From contig JAVTVY010018740.1 of the NCBI GenBank assembly GCA_036873755.1, forward strand, positions 16,842-80,841: DNA of 64,000 nt, read 5' to 3'. Below the pieces are notes generated by a model. The model was given only the letters and a program-made list of their open reading frames with translations, made no database searches and was not told the DNA's origin. The translations under genes and the position numbers were made by a program. Below are positions 10,402 through 22,493 of the stretch, one piece after another; within the stretch, counting starts at the first letter, position 1; every line of letters begins with the position of its first letter. Source of the stretch: Hanleya hanleyi. Its lineage: Eukaryota > Mollusca > Polyplacophora > Lepidopleurida > Hanleyidae.

Positions 10402-13400
10402 CTGTAAGAGAGATGATAGAATATGTAAATCAATCACAATACATTTCTTTGTCACAAAAGTATAGACACGTTTGTGAACTATATAATTGAGAGTAACTGT
10501 GCTCATACTATATTTACCGGTATGCTATTATAAATTTATTGCGATATGCAAGAGGTGGGACGACGTCTGGCGACTATATAGAGCAACCATAGAATACGGT
10601 GAACGTGGCCTTTGTATCTCAGCCGCGATTTTATTGCAGATGTTTATGTGGAGACAATGAAGTATCCACACGGCCCCCAACACCGGCTTAAGTGGAATTA
10701 AATACGCTAGCTCAGCGGAATTAGATACGGTAGCTTGGGAGCTGTGATGACCGATCATCTCAAATAGATAACTTATCTGATGTTAATGGATGATCATGGT
10801 GGACATATGATGGAGTAAACAGCTCGACAGGGGGTAAACCTGGTAAATGCAAGAATACCCAGAAAAATCTAACCTGTAATGCCCGACGTTGTACGGCTTA
10901 AATTTCCCACCAAAACAATACACCTACATATATTTGTCGAATGACATGTACAGAGTGCGAGCCTCGAGGACTAACAATCCACCGGCAGAATCGTACCAGA
11001 TGCAGGTAATAAACTGGAGTGATATGCAAGATGTGGGACAAATTGACGACATCTGGCAACTAAAGAGCATGCATATGTCTCAACAAGAAAGCTTTCCCCG
11101 CGCTGTTGTTGCAGCTGTTCGCGTGGCGATTACGAAGTATACACACAGCCCGTAACACCGACTTAAATGGAATAGCTGGGGAGCTCAGCTCATGAGATAT
11201 CAGACTCGCAACCTGTCATCGTTCAACTCACTACAGTCATGTCTTTCATATCGTTCATCCCTCTCGTTGGATTGTTGGCCAGACATTTGGTGTCATAGAC
11301 AACGTGGATTCGAAACCAATTCCTTTCCACATATCGATATGGTAAGTTTCTTGTTTTTGTAAGTCACATACATAAATACGATATACGTACCATTGTTTTT
11401 TCTGTAAAAACAAGGTCAAGTTTATTGCCAGGATAACCAAGATCAGTAAACCGAACAAACCACCAAGAACAGCACCTGTCGATATAGGTAACAGATGATG
11501 AGATAGATGAGAAATATTAGCAAGAATAGCATGGTTTTGTGAAAGAATTGGTCTGTCTGAATCAACTATGGAAGCGACAATACAAATGCTGGCTACTAAA
11601 TGTTGATTTTATTGTTTGCATTTAGCACACTGTGTATGCCGAAAATCGTATTACGCAGATCACTTAAAATTCACCTTTTTCCCATATTTTTGGACTATGT
11701 TAGTCATAGCTCCTCAATTTCGTTATTTTGTTCCTTACTGTTGAATAGAACGATTTTGCTCAAATTTCTCCAGGATAAATATGGTGTCACGCAGCTTTAG
11801 CGTATCAAAATTGAGGTCAGTAGGTCGAAGGTCACGGTCACTGTCGATCAAAAACCAGAGACTATCGAAATTCGTTATTGTTTAAGTGGATACATCAGCG
11901 ACGGACGATATTCTGGATGTAAAATTGGAAAACTATTATTTGGATACCGAGATTGAGGTCAAAGAGTCCACGTCCAAGGTCATTGCCCACCAGAAACTCA
12001 CTGTGACAGGGTAATACTTCTAAATTTCGTTTCAATGACGTAGTAAACAGCGCCAAATGTGCTGTTATTTTAGCTGGGGTATATTGATAATTGTGGGGCA
12101 GTTGTAAATGGGCTGAATCCACCTTAAAATCGGATTGAATTTTATATATTGTTAGACGTCTGTCCTATTGTTAAGAGCTATACTATTATTAACATTTGAG
12201 ATATGTTGCTGAATCAACAAATTCCGTGTTATATTTACTGCATAAGAAATTGCAACGTACCTGTGTTGCTGGAGCAGGATAGCGGCGGGCCTGCTGTAGA
12301 TTGTGTAGACCATGAGGACGTTGGAATATCCGATCCCGTTGGTGTTGTTAGCTCGACAGTCGAGGTGTTTGATTCTGTGATCACCGTCGCATCAGTGGGA
12401 GACGTGGCTGGATCAGACGCTTCTGTACTCATCTTCTTTTCTCAGTGACTCGTTGTCAACGTCCTAGCAACAATGTTGGAATTCTTTGAACTTGCCGATA
12501 TAGTATGGAAAACAAATGTTCAAATCCCGGAGAAATGGTATGGAAAACAAATGGTCAAATCCTGGAGAAACGTGATTTGTTGGTTACTTAATTAGTATCA
12601 GTAAATAGCACATATGGAAAGTATTGCTTCCTCATCTATATATCACGATCACAACCTGTCCAGTAGCTTTTTGACTGGATGTGGAATAATTTTATATGAT
12701 ATAGTTTTCGAATGATTCGTAAGCTCATCTTTTAAACTGTTTGCCGCTTCTCAAAAACATTTCTCCCGAATATATATTCTGTATCGGTGATGTCGTTTGT
12801 CTTGACGATGTATTTTGGACGAGTCAATTTGTTTTAACCCATGTACTTCAAGATTCTCACGGTGTTCATATGAACAGGCACAATCAAAACATGACTGACA
12901 TACATCATGCTATAGATAGCAACTTGACAACGAAAATCATACGGATTAGGAATACAGACCAGGGATACAGATTTGATATTTTTGGAACATCATGATGTCT
13001 TGCCGGTGTAGCAATAATGGTTGTCCCGCCGTATTGGTTGTCCGAAGGACAACCTGTACCTGGCAGTGGTTGTCCTGACTGAAACTGGGTGTCCCCCTCC
13101 GGGGGACACCCAGTTTCAGGTACCAGTTGTCCACTCGATACATATTACTCTTGTACATGTTGTAATGCATTATATATTATATTTGCACCCGGACAACTAT
13201 TCATGGGGGGACAACCTCTCTTATTACAACAGTGGCAATATTAGTTGTCCCCCATGACGTGCTGTCCATCGTATTATCAGACAAACTAGGTCACGGTATA
13301 AAGGTGACAAATTTTCAGTGGCTCGGCAGCTGTCCCAAGTAGTGCAGGGGAAAGAGGCGCGGTAATATGGATGAGCGGATTTCAATAAGTTGTGGGTTCG

Positions 13401-16400
13401 AATCCCATCCGCGTCACATTATTTTTTTTATTATGATACAATATCATATTTTCCATGCTAATTTTTTCACGGATCATTTGTGGATTAATGACGCCAGGTG
13501 GACATTATATTTTCAGGCAAAATTTTTGTTACATATATTTTAATGTTCCTATTGCTTAGTTCTATTTTCCAAATATATTTGACGTATTATTCGTCAGTTT
13601 CTTTCTATCACAGTCAACAGTGTTTTTATTGAACTGATGTTCACTTTATATACAACAACATATTTCGCTATCAAAGTAATCCACGTAGGCCTGCATAATA
13701 AGATGGAGGCATACTAACACAATTCTAATTTTGAAAAAGACACTGTAGGTACAGAAATTGCGGCATTTTGTATTGCAATGTGCTTGTTTCAGGACAATCC
13801 GAGGGTGTTGAATCCGAATCTGCTTGCTCTCAGAATAATTTTACATACTGAAACATCAGAACTGCTAATTAACCGTAATGACCAAGTCACTTGAGCATTT
13901 GGCGCCAATCTCTGCCGGGTAGTAAGGCCGTCTTCTCCCAGCCGCCCCCGCCCCCCTCCCTCTCCTCCGCCCCCTTATATCATACCTTCCTAGCCTGTGC
14001 GAAACGACAATTTCTGCAAGAAATATTTAGCTTTTTAGAACGAAATCATTAACGATGACTTGTTTAGTATACTGCCCCCCCTCCCAATTCCCTCCCCCCA
14101 TTCCTTCCGCTCTTCGCTTCCCCAATTATCCTGAATACCGATATGTTTAACCATTTCCATTAGGGGGTGAAACTAATATAATAATGGATAATGTAATACA
14201 ATTAACAATGGTCACTCTAATGACCTCACGGTGAAGTCATCGTCCCTGAAAGTAGTTTTAAATCTATTTTAGCCAATTTTCATTATAAATATTTTTCGTA
14301 CTCCTTGAGCTAGGGGGTGAATACTGTGTGATGACGTCACAGTGACGTCATTATTAAAAAAGGTATTTTTGTGTTTCATTTCTTCGCAAACACTGCATGA
14401 TAAATTAGTAAATCAAATAGTTTCAGTCCACTTTTCCATGCAGTAAAGCAAACGTTTTTAAGAAAACCCACATACCCACATGGCTTCCATTTTGAATTTA
14501 ACCATTATTCTCTGCACATAGACTCAAAAAGACCCCAATATGATAAGCTACAAAGCTACGGAGTGTCAGCTCTCAAGTATTTATCATTCCGGATAGAGGA
14601 TAGAAAGTTTGGTACGAAGGCCCCGATGCCCCCCCCCCCCCCAAAAAACGGCCTTGCAGGTTAACCCCACCGCATGGCATCACGACACAATAATTTTTTC
14701 GGGAAAATTGCATGGACTCAAATTGGAAAAATCTGATTGGAAAATTCGGCCCAAAATTCAGATGCGAATTTGTGAATTTGAATGTGAATTTGATTACGTC
14801 ATTGTGACGTAATCGAAGAGACTGTTTCATATATAGTGTACGTGCTTTCATCTCCTAAGCATACGGGGTATTAAAACTATTTATACGGGTGAGTACGAAG
14901 AGAAGAAGAGAGCTATATCCCCATAAAATTGTGCTTTCGGTCATTTCCGTTAATTTTTTTCGTATTCCTAAAAGAGCATAAAAGTAATTTATTTTGCCAA
15001 AACTAATTATTCTCTATCATATGAATTAGTTTTTGATATAAAATATCGGAAGATTAAAAAAATCAGTCCAAAAAAAGAAGAAGCGAAAAATGACTTCCGA
15101 AAAGATGACGTCAATGTGACGTCATGATGGCGACCATCTTGAATTGTTTAGCATTTCATCATAGAGTTTGACTCAAATATTTTCAAAGAAACTATAAAAT
15201 AGTTTCAGCCCTCTACCCAAGATATAACGAAGATAGACGGGGCGTTGAAATTCCCCCACCCTCCATCCTCAGGCGGGGACAACCTCCAAATCACCCAGAT
15301 CTGTTAGGGTTAAAACAATCCATTTATCGGCTACGCATACTATCATTGCCTTATTGAGCCGCTTTACATGCTGAGGCCTGATACTGGACAACTATTCCCA
15401 GGCGACGGACAACCCTTAATACGACTTAGTTATAATCGCGATAAAACCTGGACAACCACTTCTATCGTCGGACAACGTATCCCCGGGTGTAGTTGTCCAT
15501 GGACAACCTATGATAGTATCAGTTGTCCCGAGACAACTCACAACAGTACATGCTGTCCATGGACAACCTGTCCCAGTAATGGCTGTCCGACGGACAACCA
15601 CTAACCAGGACAACGTTCACCTTCACACCGGTATCAATGAAAACTGCTGTCCGCTTCTCTCTTGCAGGAAACTCATCTATCTTGATGTATAATATGATTG
15701 TTTTTTAAAAATATATTTTGTGCTAATATTGTTATATGAAATATGGAATAGAGATTTTGGAAGGTGCCACGTATAGCTTTATGCGTTATTCAGGGTATAG
15801 GAATCAGATCTGACATTCAATATTCAGTCATGATTCACTAAATAATTTCCGCGTCAATAATCGAAAATGCCATTTCATACGACAGTCAACATCAATTCCA
15901 AATATGTATACAGTGAGAACATAATGCTCGTTCATAGAAATAATGACACGAAAAATATCAAATTTGATGCAATAGCAACTAGTGGGTGACAGGAACAGAC
16001 AATTTAGCCGAAAATATATTACACAATATATTTATCTGTATATCATATATGATACACTGGTCATATGGGATCTTGTAGCGTATTATATATGGTACAGGGG
16101 ACAGTGATGTAATGTCATTATTTCCCCAAACCCCTTGTATTTTGCCAATCAAACATATACCCTGTGGAATTTAACATGCCGAAGCAATCTGTGACAAATC
16201 GAAGACATTTAGAATGGAAACACCAATAAATTTGAAGTTTCAGATATCAGTTCAAGCTGGCAAATCTACCGGTTGTAGCATATATGATACGCAATTTTCA
16301 GTGATCTAGATTTTGTAGGCACAACTAATTTATATCTATGCCAAAATGTATCACTGGTATCTTTGTAAATGACTATAAAAGCAAACTAGATTTTTCTGGA

Positions 16401-17292
16401 ATTTCAGTTATACCTGGGACCGAACGTTCCTCGTTTACGGCTCGTATTATCACTGTCCGGGTTACCTAGGTGCTGCCATATTTGAAGTCGACGGATCATA
16501 ATGAATCATATCCTATATTGATAGAAAAACATGGCCGCTAAAGGAAATTAGAAGTGTAGCATATACGATACAACCGGCATTATACTTACACATACGGAGT
16601 ACCTGATAGCCAATCAAATGAGGCCAGAACTCACCATATCATATATCATATCCGGGCACGATATAAACAAAAATCCCCAAAAGCTGGTTTACTGCAACAG
16701 GAAAGTGGTCAAATGTTTTCAAAGATGACAAGAAGATATTAGCTACATTATTCATTTTCATTCAATAGTGAGTTTTCATGTTTAGAAAAGGTTGGCCGTG
16801 AATCACCTACTGGAATAATCGGATGAAACGATACCGTTGAATCAGACAAGAATAATCTCCAGCGATTTGATTTGAATCGTATGGTAGGCAGTTAATGCAA
16901 AAACTTCTGTCATTTTGACCGCGATATCAATCAATCTTACTTCGGCCAAATAGATTGAAAACAGCAGAAGAAAAACAGAAAGAATTCAACCGATTCAACC
17001 ATTTATTTTGAGGGAACAAATTTCCATCGAACTTTCGAACCAAATTTCGATTGAAATTGGGACGACATTTTGAAATATCCCATACCTTAATTGTTCTACA
17101 TTCATACCTTGTTAACTGTTTTTAATACTCCGAGTTCTGGGCACTCACAATGCGAAAGTCAGTTTCCTTTGTGAAAGTAATTTTTAACATATAAACGCAT
17201 GCCATTTCAGATTGAAACGTTTTAGCTAGATTCTCACCTGCCATCTGAAATGTGAAGATTAGGCCCAGCGGAGGGAAGAAAGGTTCCGTCAT
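9873..17292 (-). CDS. Receptor gene 1: mucin-like stalk, TM, ITIM tail
   Basis: Four minus-strand exons join in phase: 17,238-17,292, 12,261-12,422, 11,391-11,475 and 9,873-10,401 (831 nt, 276 aa). Order: putative signal peptide, a 54-aa Ser/Thr-rich stalk (mucin-like, likely O-glycosylated), one TM helix ending LFLQKKQW, and a 175-aa tail that starts basic (YRKRLKSTKKR). The tail holds one canonical ITIM, VIYATV, plus GIYSIL and EVYTAN. ITIMs bind SH2 phosphatases in known inhibitory receptors; that role here is inferred. No folded ectodomain exon was found between exon 1 and the stalk, so either the product is sialomucin-like or an exon was missed or lost to the 2.6-kb insertion. Exon 1 is the weakest part. 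Confidence 0.6.
10540..11215 (-). repeat. Two diverged relatives of the 509-bp satellite monomer
   Basis: In 10,889-11,090 the plus-strand frame reads YRVRASR, then PPAESY-x-MQV, parallel to YRGRASGTKRPPAESRHIQV in the satellite monomers at 51-57 kb. A second partial copy is at 10,540-10,780 (GATATGCAAGAGGTGGGACGA). Both sit in the intron between the TM and tail exons of gene 1. Divergence is high, so they are old single insertions, in the opposite orientation to the array. Confidence 0.65.
11391..11475 (-). CDS. Gene 1 transmembrane exon
   Basis: Acceptor ATATCGACAG, donor TG|GTACGTATA. The 85-nt exon runs phase 1 to phase 2 and encodes GAVLGGLFGLLILVILAINL followed by a QKK stop-transfer. 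Its phases match the stalk and tail exons on either side. Confidence 0.8.
12261..12422 (-). CDS. Gene 1 Ser/Thr-rich stalk exon
   Basis: The 162-nt exon runs phase 1 to phase 1, with donor ACACAG|GTACGTTG and probable acceptor GATGAGTACAG. Nearly half the residues are Ser or Thr (for example ESNTSTVELTTPTGSDIP), with Pro and few hydrophobics. This is typical of an O-glycosylated juxtamembrane stalk. The upstream pyrimidine tract is poor, so the 5' edge could differ. Confidence 0.6.
12836..13006 (+). repeat. Retroelement 3' end, copy C, left part
   Basis: It matches the 3' UTR of copies B, D and F from CCCATGTACTTCAAGAT to ATGATGTCTTGCCGG. It breaks off at 13,006 and resumes at 15,630 with CGGTATCAATGAAAACTG, so a 2.6-kb insertion splits it. 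Confidence 0.7.
13079..13119. repeat. Perfect 19-bp stem, 3-nt loop hairpin
   Basis: CTGAAACTGGGTGTCCCCC (13,079-13,097), loop TCC, then its exact complement (13,101-13,119). It lies in the left hairpin cluster of the 2.6-kb element. Others nearby include GGTTGTCC-gaa-GGACAACC near 13,036. At the right end GTTGTCCATGGACAAC (15,492-15,507) is a perfect palindrome. Confidence 0.9.
13356..13415 (+). other. tRNA-like relic (SINE head?)
   Basis: GGCGCGG at 13,356 pairs with CCGCGTC at 13,409 as an acceptor stem (one G-U). TGGGTTCGAATCCCA forms a perfect T arm with the box B core GTTCGAATC, and a box A-like TAGTGCAGGGG lies upstream near 13,340. The space between stem and T arm is about 13 nt too short for a normal D arm and anticodon arm. 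It is therefore not a functional tRNA but a tRNA-derived element. Confidence 0.4.
14220..15125. repeat. Four paired-CRE palindromes
   Basis: ATGACGTCAC-A-GTGACGTCAT at 14,331-14,351, GATTACGTCA-TTG-TGACGTAATC at 14,792-14,814 and ATGACGTCA-ATG-TGACGTCAT at 15,105-15,125 are perfect palindromes. ATGACCTCAC-G-GTGAAGTCAT at 14,220-14,240 has one mismatch. TGACGTCA is the CREB/ATF site. GGGGGTGAA recurs near two of them, and CCAT-x-TTGAAT near 14,490 and 15,135, so the interior is built from diverged repeats. Confidence 0.7.
15630..15760 (+). repeat. Retroelement 3' end, copy C, right part
   Basis: It resumes the consensus interrupted at 13,006: ATCAATGAAAACTG, CCGCTTCTCTCTTGCAGG, then GGTGCTAATA-TGTTATATG as in copies B, D and F. 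Confidence 0.7.
15761..17237. other. Intron 1 of gene 1; no further exon found
   Basis: I searched the minus strand for a Cys-rich phase-1 exon and saw none. The word CATATATGATAC or a close variant recurs near 16,045, 16,280, 16,560 and 16,640, which suggests a diverged repeat. Confidence 0.35.
17238..17292 (-). CDS. Candidate gene 1 signal-peptide exon
   Basis: From ATG at 17,292 the frame reads MTEPFFPPLGLIFTFQMA and ends in phase 1 at donor ATGGCAG|GTGAGAATC. This mirrors the signal exon of gene 2 (CTTGCAG|GTGAGACAG, also phase 1). The hydrophobic core is short and has two prolines, so the call is tentative. It joins the stalk exon in frame. Confidence 0.4.
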
Positions 17293-20219
17293 ACCGAGTG
17301 AACAACCCAAATGATACGCGTTTCATAGGTGCCCCTGAGATGAGATGAATCACTACGTTTATTTAGGTCCGTATTGGAAACGAATTTCATCCGTTTAATT
17401 AAGTTGGTGAGTGCAGCCGTAATAAGGAGCTAGAAACCAGAGTCTTATGTTCAGCACTGTATAAAGTCCCTCAATATTTCCTTAATACAAAATATTATTG
17501 CCTGCCTGTTTCGACAAATCTACAGAATAATATCACGTTAATACGGGTTATTAATACTGTGTTTTTGTAGGGGTGGTTAAATTATGCCATAATATGAAGT
17601 GATATATTATAAGGACAAGAAAACCAAAACTAGCATGTCAACATTCAGAACACGGTACGAGAATATGGAGGAAACGGCGTTCTTTGAAACCCGGACATAA
17701 TCTAGTAAAGGTTTCTAAGGAACAACGCAGTGAATCATAATGTATATACCTTTTACAAATATCAATATCACCAACATAGAAGATTGATGTATATTTCTGA
17801 CTTATCCGAATATATTTTCTCAAATCTGTCCCCTGTCTAATAGTCCATAGATACACGAATCAATGAAATAATTGTTTATGCACGATAGGTGCAAATCACT
17901 CCCAATCACGCCCGAACCAGTCATGCAGCTCTCGTACACGGCTAGGCTAAAAAGTAAACAACCGTTGTGGGAGATGTTCTATGTCCATCACCATCTTTCT
18001 TATCAGAACACGAATTCCCTCCTAAACACTAAAAATCAAGTTAATATTGTGCTGTCATCTTGGATCAGAGAGTGAATCCAAGAGGGTGATGAAAACGTGA
18101 TGTATGCAACAAATCGCTTTAGAAATTCCACAACATCACGTCACAATATATTGGCCGGCTAAGAGTGGGACAATAGACCGGTGTGATGGATAAGAATGTC
18201 CTGGTGATTAGTGTCCTATTTCATATTATTTTCTATTGCAACAAAGTACGGACACTTGTACCCAGTGTGGAGAAAAATGTCCTAGGTGGGTTAGAAGATA
18301 GGGGCCGGACACTTAGCCAGAGGACAGTCTTATCCTCTACACCGGCACGACGGCAGTATATGGAAAACATTCAACAGCATACAAAATATAGTGGACTGTC
18401 TGGACTTCTGTTACAGTAAAAACAAACAGACAACATCAACAATGTACTGGCATCACACAAAGCTTATATTTATCTCGAAAAACGTCTCTGAACTTACGGT
18501 AACATACCACGATTAAAATATAACAGATTGATTTGGTGTCAGTTATAAATCAGTTGAAATTGTTGTCCACCAAAATCATAAAGCAGTGTGCTAAAATTCG
18601 GATTTCTTCGAATACTATCATTTCGTTGGGAGATTATATAACCAGACAATTGAAGTTTCATAACAATGACAAGCGAGCATGTGTTCGCATGGGTGGAAAG
18701 GTTAATGGAAGACTCGCACAATAGTAACCAGCCATTCAGACTCTGTTAATCAATCAGCTGAGAGAACAACCACTTCCGATTTAATTTCATTGGGGCAGCC
18801 TGTTTGATGAAATATTCTCATAATGAAGACTTTACTAGGGCAAATAATGTTTGAGGTCTCAAAATGGAAATGTATCATTTCGAGTGTTAGCATATGCACA
18901 AATGCTAACTAGAGAATATAAGGTTTCGAGGGAATTTTCTCAAAATGAATACTCGTCCTTGAACCTTAAACGCTCAGACATACCTTTGATTGTAGGAACC
19001 AAAACTTAAGATACAATTTGGAGAATTTAGAGAGCCTAGCCATGGTATCTCGACATATTAATCCTTTGAGATTTATTGCGTTAATAAGCGTGATGATTGA
19101 GCAATCATGCTCATGTGTCATCTGCCTAATGGTAGTATGATTTGTAGGATATTTATTAACAATGCAAATTCACCATTTTGCATTATTATTTACTCAGGTA
19201 GCTTATCTACGACATGTAATTACAATGTTATCTTCTGAGGCAATCATGTAAACTTCACATGTGGTTTTTAGGAGTGTCTGGATTTCTCATCGAAAATAAA
19301 TATATATATGAAAATACAAAGAACACTATATATCGTTCAAACACTCCAATTTCTAGCTTCGCGCAAGGTTCCTTCTGCACGTCGGGGAGACTAACTTACA
19401 TGGAATAGAATGTAAGCTATGATGGTTGAGCATTTCAACGTACGACATCGTTTTACAACTCTCGACTATACATAAATTCTGTATACCCAACAGAAAACAA
19501 ATTCGATTTCAGCAAAGATGCAATACGTTAATTATACAGGAAAATTTGATTAACTCAGCAGGATTATTACACACGTTTTTGACCGATGGTTGTTTTTGTT
19601 CTTTGCTTTTTTCTCTCTCACTGAAAGAATCCCGATGTATCACGATTTCACGCGATGAATAACGTTTATGAAAAGCATACATGAAAATTATTAGTGACCC
19701 TCATGACCGCCATTCCGAATTGATCCATTATCTTTCGACACTCTTGACAGAATTTCTTGTTACAATATTCAATATTCACATACCATTTTCTCGACAATAT
19801 GTATTAATCATTTAGAATGTCGAGATCCTGTTATAATCCTGAATGAGAGATAAGCCGAATGGTAATATCGACTATCCACATTTTCTGCACATAAATATCC
19901 GTACAAACTGAATAAATAGTCATCTTACTAGAATCTCAGTACTAATTTCCACCGACAAACTCATCTATCCCTGATGTGACTGACAAGCGATAGAATCTAG
20001 AAACGAGTTGGAAATAAATTCTGATAAAAGAATACTTCCCAATTGGAGATTTGACGACCGATTTATCACGATGTTTTGCTCCCATCTTGCGTAATTAGAA
20101 AACGTCTGAGGTGAAAATAAAGGTTTGCAGAAACAAATTGCAAACACTCGCATAGCTCTGATGCGCATTTCTGCTTTACTCTTTAATGAAACTTATCTAG
20201 AATATTGTTGCTAACGGAT
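17293..20219. other. Intergenic; no supported gene
   Basis: Three weak signals: a minus-strand Cys-rich scrap near 17,640-17,700 (CPGF then PCSEC, ending in a stop); a plus-strand hydrophobic ATG ORF at 18,183 with a possible donor AG|GTGGGT; and 20,050-20,190, an inverted diverged copy of the sequence around 22,100 (GCAGAAATGCGCATCAGAGC in reverse). None is enough for a gene call. Confidence 0.35.
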
Positions 20220-21597
20220 TAAGGGATCATTCAAAATTGATCCTGAGGGTGGGGGGGAGGGGGGTGCGGTCGAATTTGAGGGTCACCAATAACTTCAAGC
20301 TCTGCGAAGGGGGCGGGGGTCCTTTTTAACTAGACTGTGTGTAGAGGGGGGGGGGGGTCGAGGGGGTAATCAGTAACTTGGAATTTGTTTTCAATGGAAA
20401 TAGGCTGATACCTTTGGAAGACGGATGATAAATGAACAGCTATATAGCAGCTAGGATTTCTTGGGCTTCTGTGTAAATTTCCTGGGTTTTTTTAGGTCGA
20501 ACAACCAGGGTGGACTTTAGATCAGGAAACACATGTATCAGAACACAGCTTTGTTCATCCACGGAGCCTACTAAAACAGTAGGCTCTATGGTTTATCAAA
20601 AGCCTATACAATACAGTATCGTACACTTATGTCCTGTTAGCATTCAGCTCTGTAAACACCTGTAGTGTTGTAGGACACATTTAACAGCTAGGCCTCTATT
20701 CATACCAGCTAGATTTGAGTCAGTACACAGTCCATGTAGTAAATCCTTTATCTAAACACATGCAGGTGCAGTGCAGCTTCACCATGTACCGTAGGTTGTG
20801 GACATTGACTAGCTAAATGAATATATCCCGCATTTTGAGACTGTAACAAACCATTCAATAATTTATGCTGCCCCAAAGTTGAAGAAATAAATTGTGGCGT
20901 ACTACAAGACAAGTTGCACTAACGGTAGTTAATGTCATGATGCGGATAATATTATAAAATATAATAATTTTAATAGTTTTATATAATATTATAAAACGCC
21001 GCCTATTTTTTGCAAGGTTTTTGTGGAGAGGCCGACATGATGAATGCATGAAATTAATCATGTCGGAGACATCCGTATTTGTATAAAGTTTATCTCTGTG
21101 TCAGTATAACAAACATAACCTCATTGTTTCCCTGATCGATTGCATGTAGTATTATCTATTATCATGATGCAGAACGACATAATTTTACCTCAAACCGGTG
21201 AATGCGAATAAATACGTCATACAGAATTTAATCTCCGAGCTCCTCGCAGTTACGTCGTAGTGCAGAACTGTGTCACGTTCCCTGCCACTTTTTCATATGT
21301 ATAATACCATACCGCAAATCACTTTATCAACGAATAGCTCTTCGTATTATCAACTCGTTTTCAATAAGTCTTAATATATTTCCACACTGCATCATTTAGT
21401 GCCCCTGCCTATGATGGAATTGGGTGTGTGTTAGTAGATATATAGGGGGGTCATTGATAAATATGAAGTCAGGTGAGGGGGGTCACTAGTAACTTTCCAG
21501 CGAATGAAGAGGGGGGTCACACATAACTTAATGTCATGAGCTGATTTCCACCGCACCCCCCCCCCCTCACAAGATAAATTTTGAACGGTCCCTAAGA
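20220..21597. mobile_element. TIR element with G-rich/C-rich subterminal runs
   Basis: The left end AGGGATCATTCAAAATTGAT is inverted at the right end as AAATTTTGAACGGTCCCT. Just inside lie a G run plus GTGCGGT on the left and ACCGCAC plus a C run on the right. No transposase. Its right half was copied in the 1.9-kb tandem duplication (second right end near 23,570). Confidence 0.55.
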
Positions 21598-22072
21598 TAT
21601 CAACAATATCGCCTATATATGCTGTACTGTTATGTTAAACCGGAATGCCCTTTAAAAAGCTTAGTAAAGCAGAAATGCGCATCAGAGCCATTTGATTGAT
21701 GTCAGTTTTACGTTTTTCAAACCTCAATATTCACCTCTGACGTTTTCCCATAATTTCAATGTATACATATATACATAAGAAATAAAACTACACAAAATGT
21801 AGAGTTTTGAGCTAAACTGTATAGTGTACTGCTAAACCGGTTTCGTCCATTTTATGGACTTTTCAATAGCAATAATATATCTATTCATAGGTAAGGCAAA
21901 ACATACATATAGTTGCCTTGCAGTAGAACATGATAAAACGCATTTTTTATATATATATATTGGACACTGGAGACATACATATTTACAATAAATGGAATAG
22001 ACAAAAGGCGAAACAGTTTGTTATAATCCGATAATGATATATACTAAAGAACAAAAACAACAAAAATTATTG

Positions 22073-22078
22073 TTTATT
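22073..22078 (-). promoter_or_regulatory. Poly(A) signal for upstream-duplicate tail exon
   Basis: Minus-strand AATAAA lies about 200 nt after the stop of the tail exon copy at 22,280. The same spacing and sequence occur at 23,991-23,996 for the other copy. Confidence 0.45.
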
Positions 22079-22279
22079 TACATATATATACCCTTTAAAA
22101 AAGCTTAGCACAGCAGAAATGCGCATCAGAGCCATGTGACTGTTGGCAGTTTTTACTATCGTTAGACGTCTATTTTCACCTCCAACGTTTTCTCGTAATA
22201 ACAATATGGCTGACTTCTGAATGTCAGATATTTTACTTGTATTTCAAAGCCAAAGTTTACGAGGTAAAGTTTTGTCCCG

Positions 22280-22493
22280 TTAAGTAGGTGCGTCACCATC
22301 ACTTCTGTTAGTTATAGGTGGTGTGGTCCGACCGGCTAAGTCGTAGATGGTGACATCATTTTCGGGAGAACATGGGCTCCTCTGCCGTACCGATATGTCT
22401 CTCTCGACTTCCGCGTAGGTAACACTCTCGCAATCAATAGGTTGTTCCGGCAGTGAGATCTCCATATTTTGTTCAGTCTTCATTCTACAAGTT
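22280..22493 (-). CDS. Duplicate terminal (tail) exon of gene 2
   Basis: Acceptor ATATTTCCAG, phase-2 start, stop TAA at 22,280-22,282. It differs from the 24,198 exon by one residue (Thr for Asn at the second codon). Splice site, frame, ITIM (VTYAEV) and poly(A) signal are all intact, so it can serve as an alternative last exon. It could also simply be a recent duplicate whose transcripts terminate earlier at 23,991. Confidence 0.6.

Larger units (their letters stand above)
13007..15629. mobile_element. 2.6-kb insertion with hairpin-cluster termini (foldback-like)
   Basis: It is inserted in repeat copy C. The outermost bases form an inverted pair (CCGGTGT at 13,003-13,009, ACACCGG near 15,625-15,631). 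Inside each end lie many copies of GTTGTCC and its complement GGACAAC: about nine in 13,018-13,265 and about eleven in 15,385-15,613, often as perfect hairpins. The interior holds a tRNA-like relic, four paired CRE palindromes and G/C-rich patches, but no transposase. This looks like a non-autonomous foldback or rolling-type element. Its class is not assigned. Confidence 0.65.

Noticed and set aside
13356..13415. Functional tRNA gene
   Set aside because: Acceptor and T arms pair, but there is no room for both a D arm and an anticodon arm.
15368..15692. Cys/Thr-rich ORFs in the right hairpin cluster
   Set aside because: They are translations of the GTTGTCC/GGACAAC repeat, not genes.
17638..17856. 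Minus-strand Cys-rich end (CPGF...PCSEC)
   Set aside because: Looks like an EMI/EGF scrap but has only a few Cys and stops at once; no matched splice sites.
18183..18419. Plus-strand ORF with hydrophobic N-terminus, signal-like
   Set aside because: Possible donor AG|GTGGGT, but no downstream exon found on that strand.
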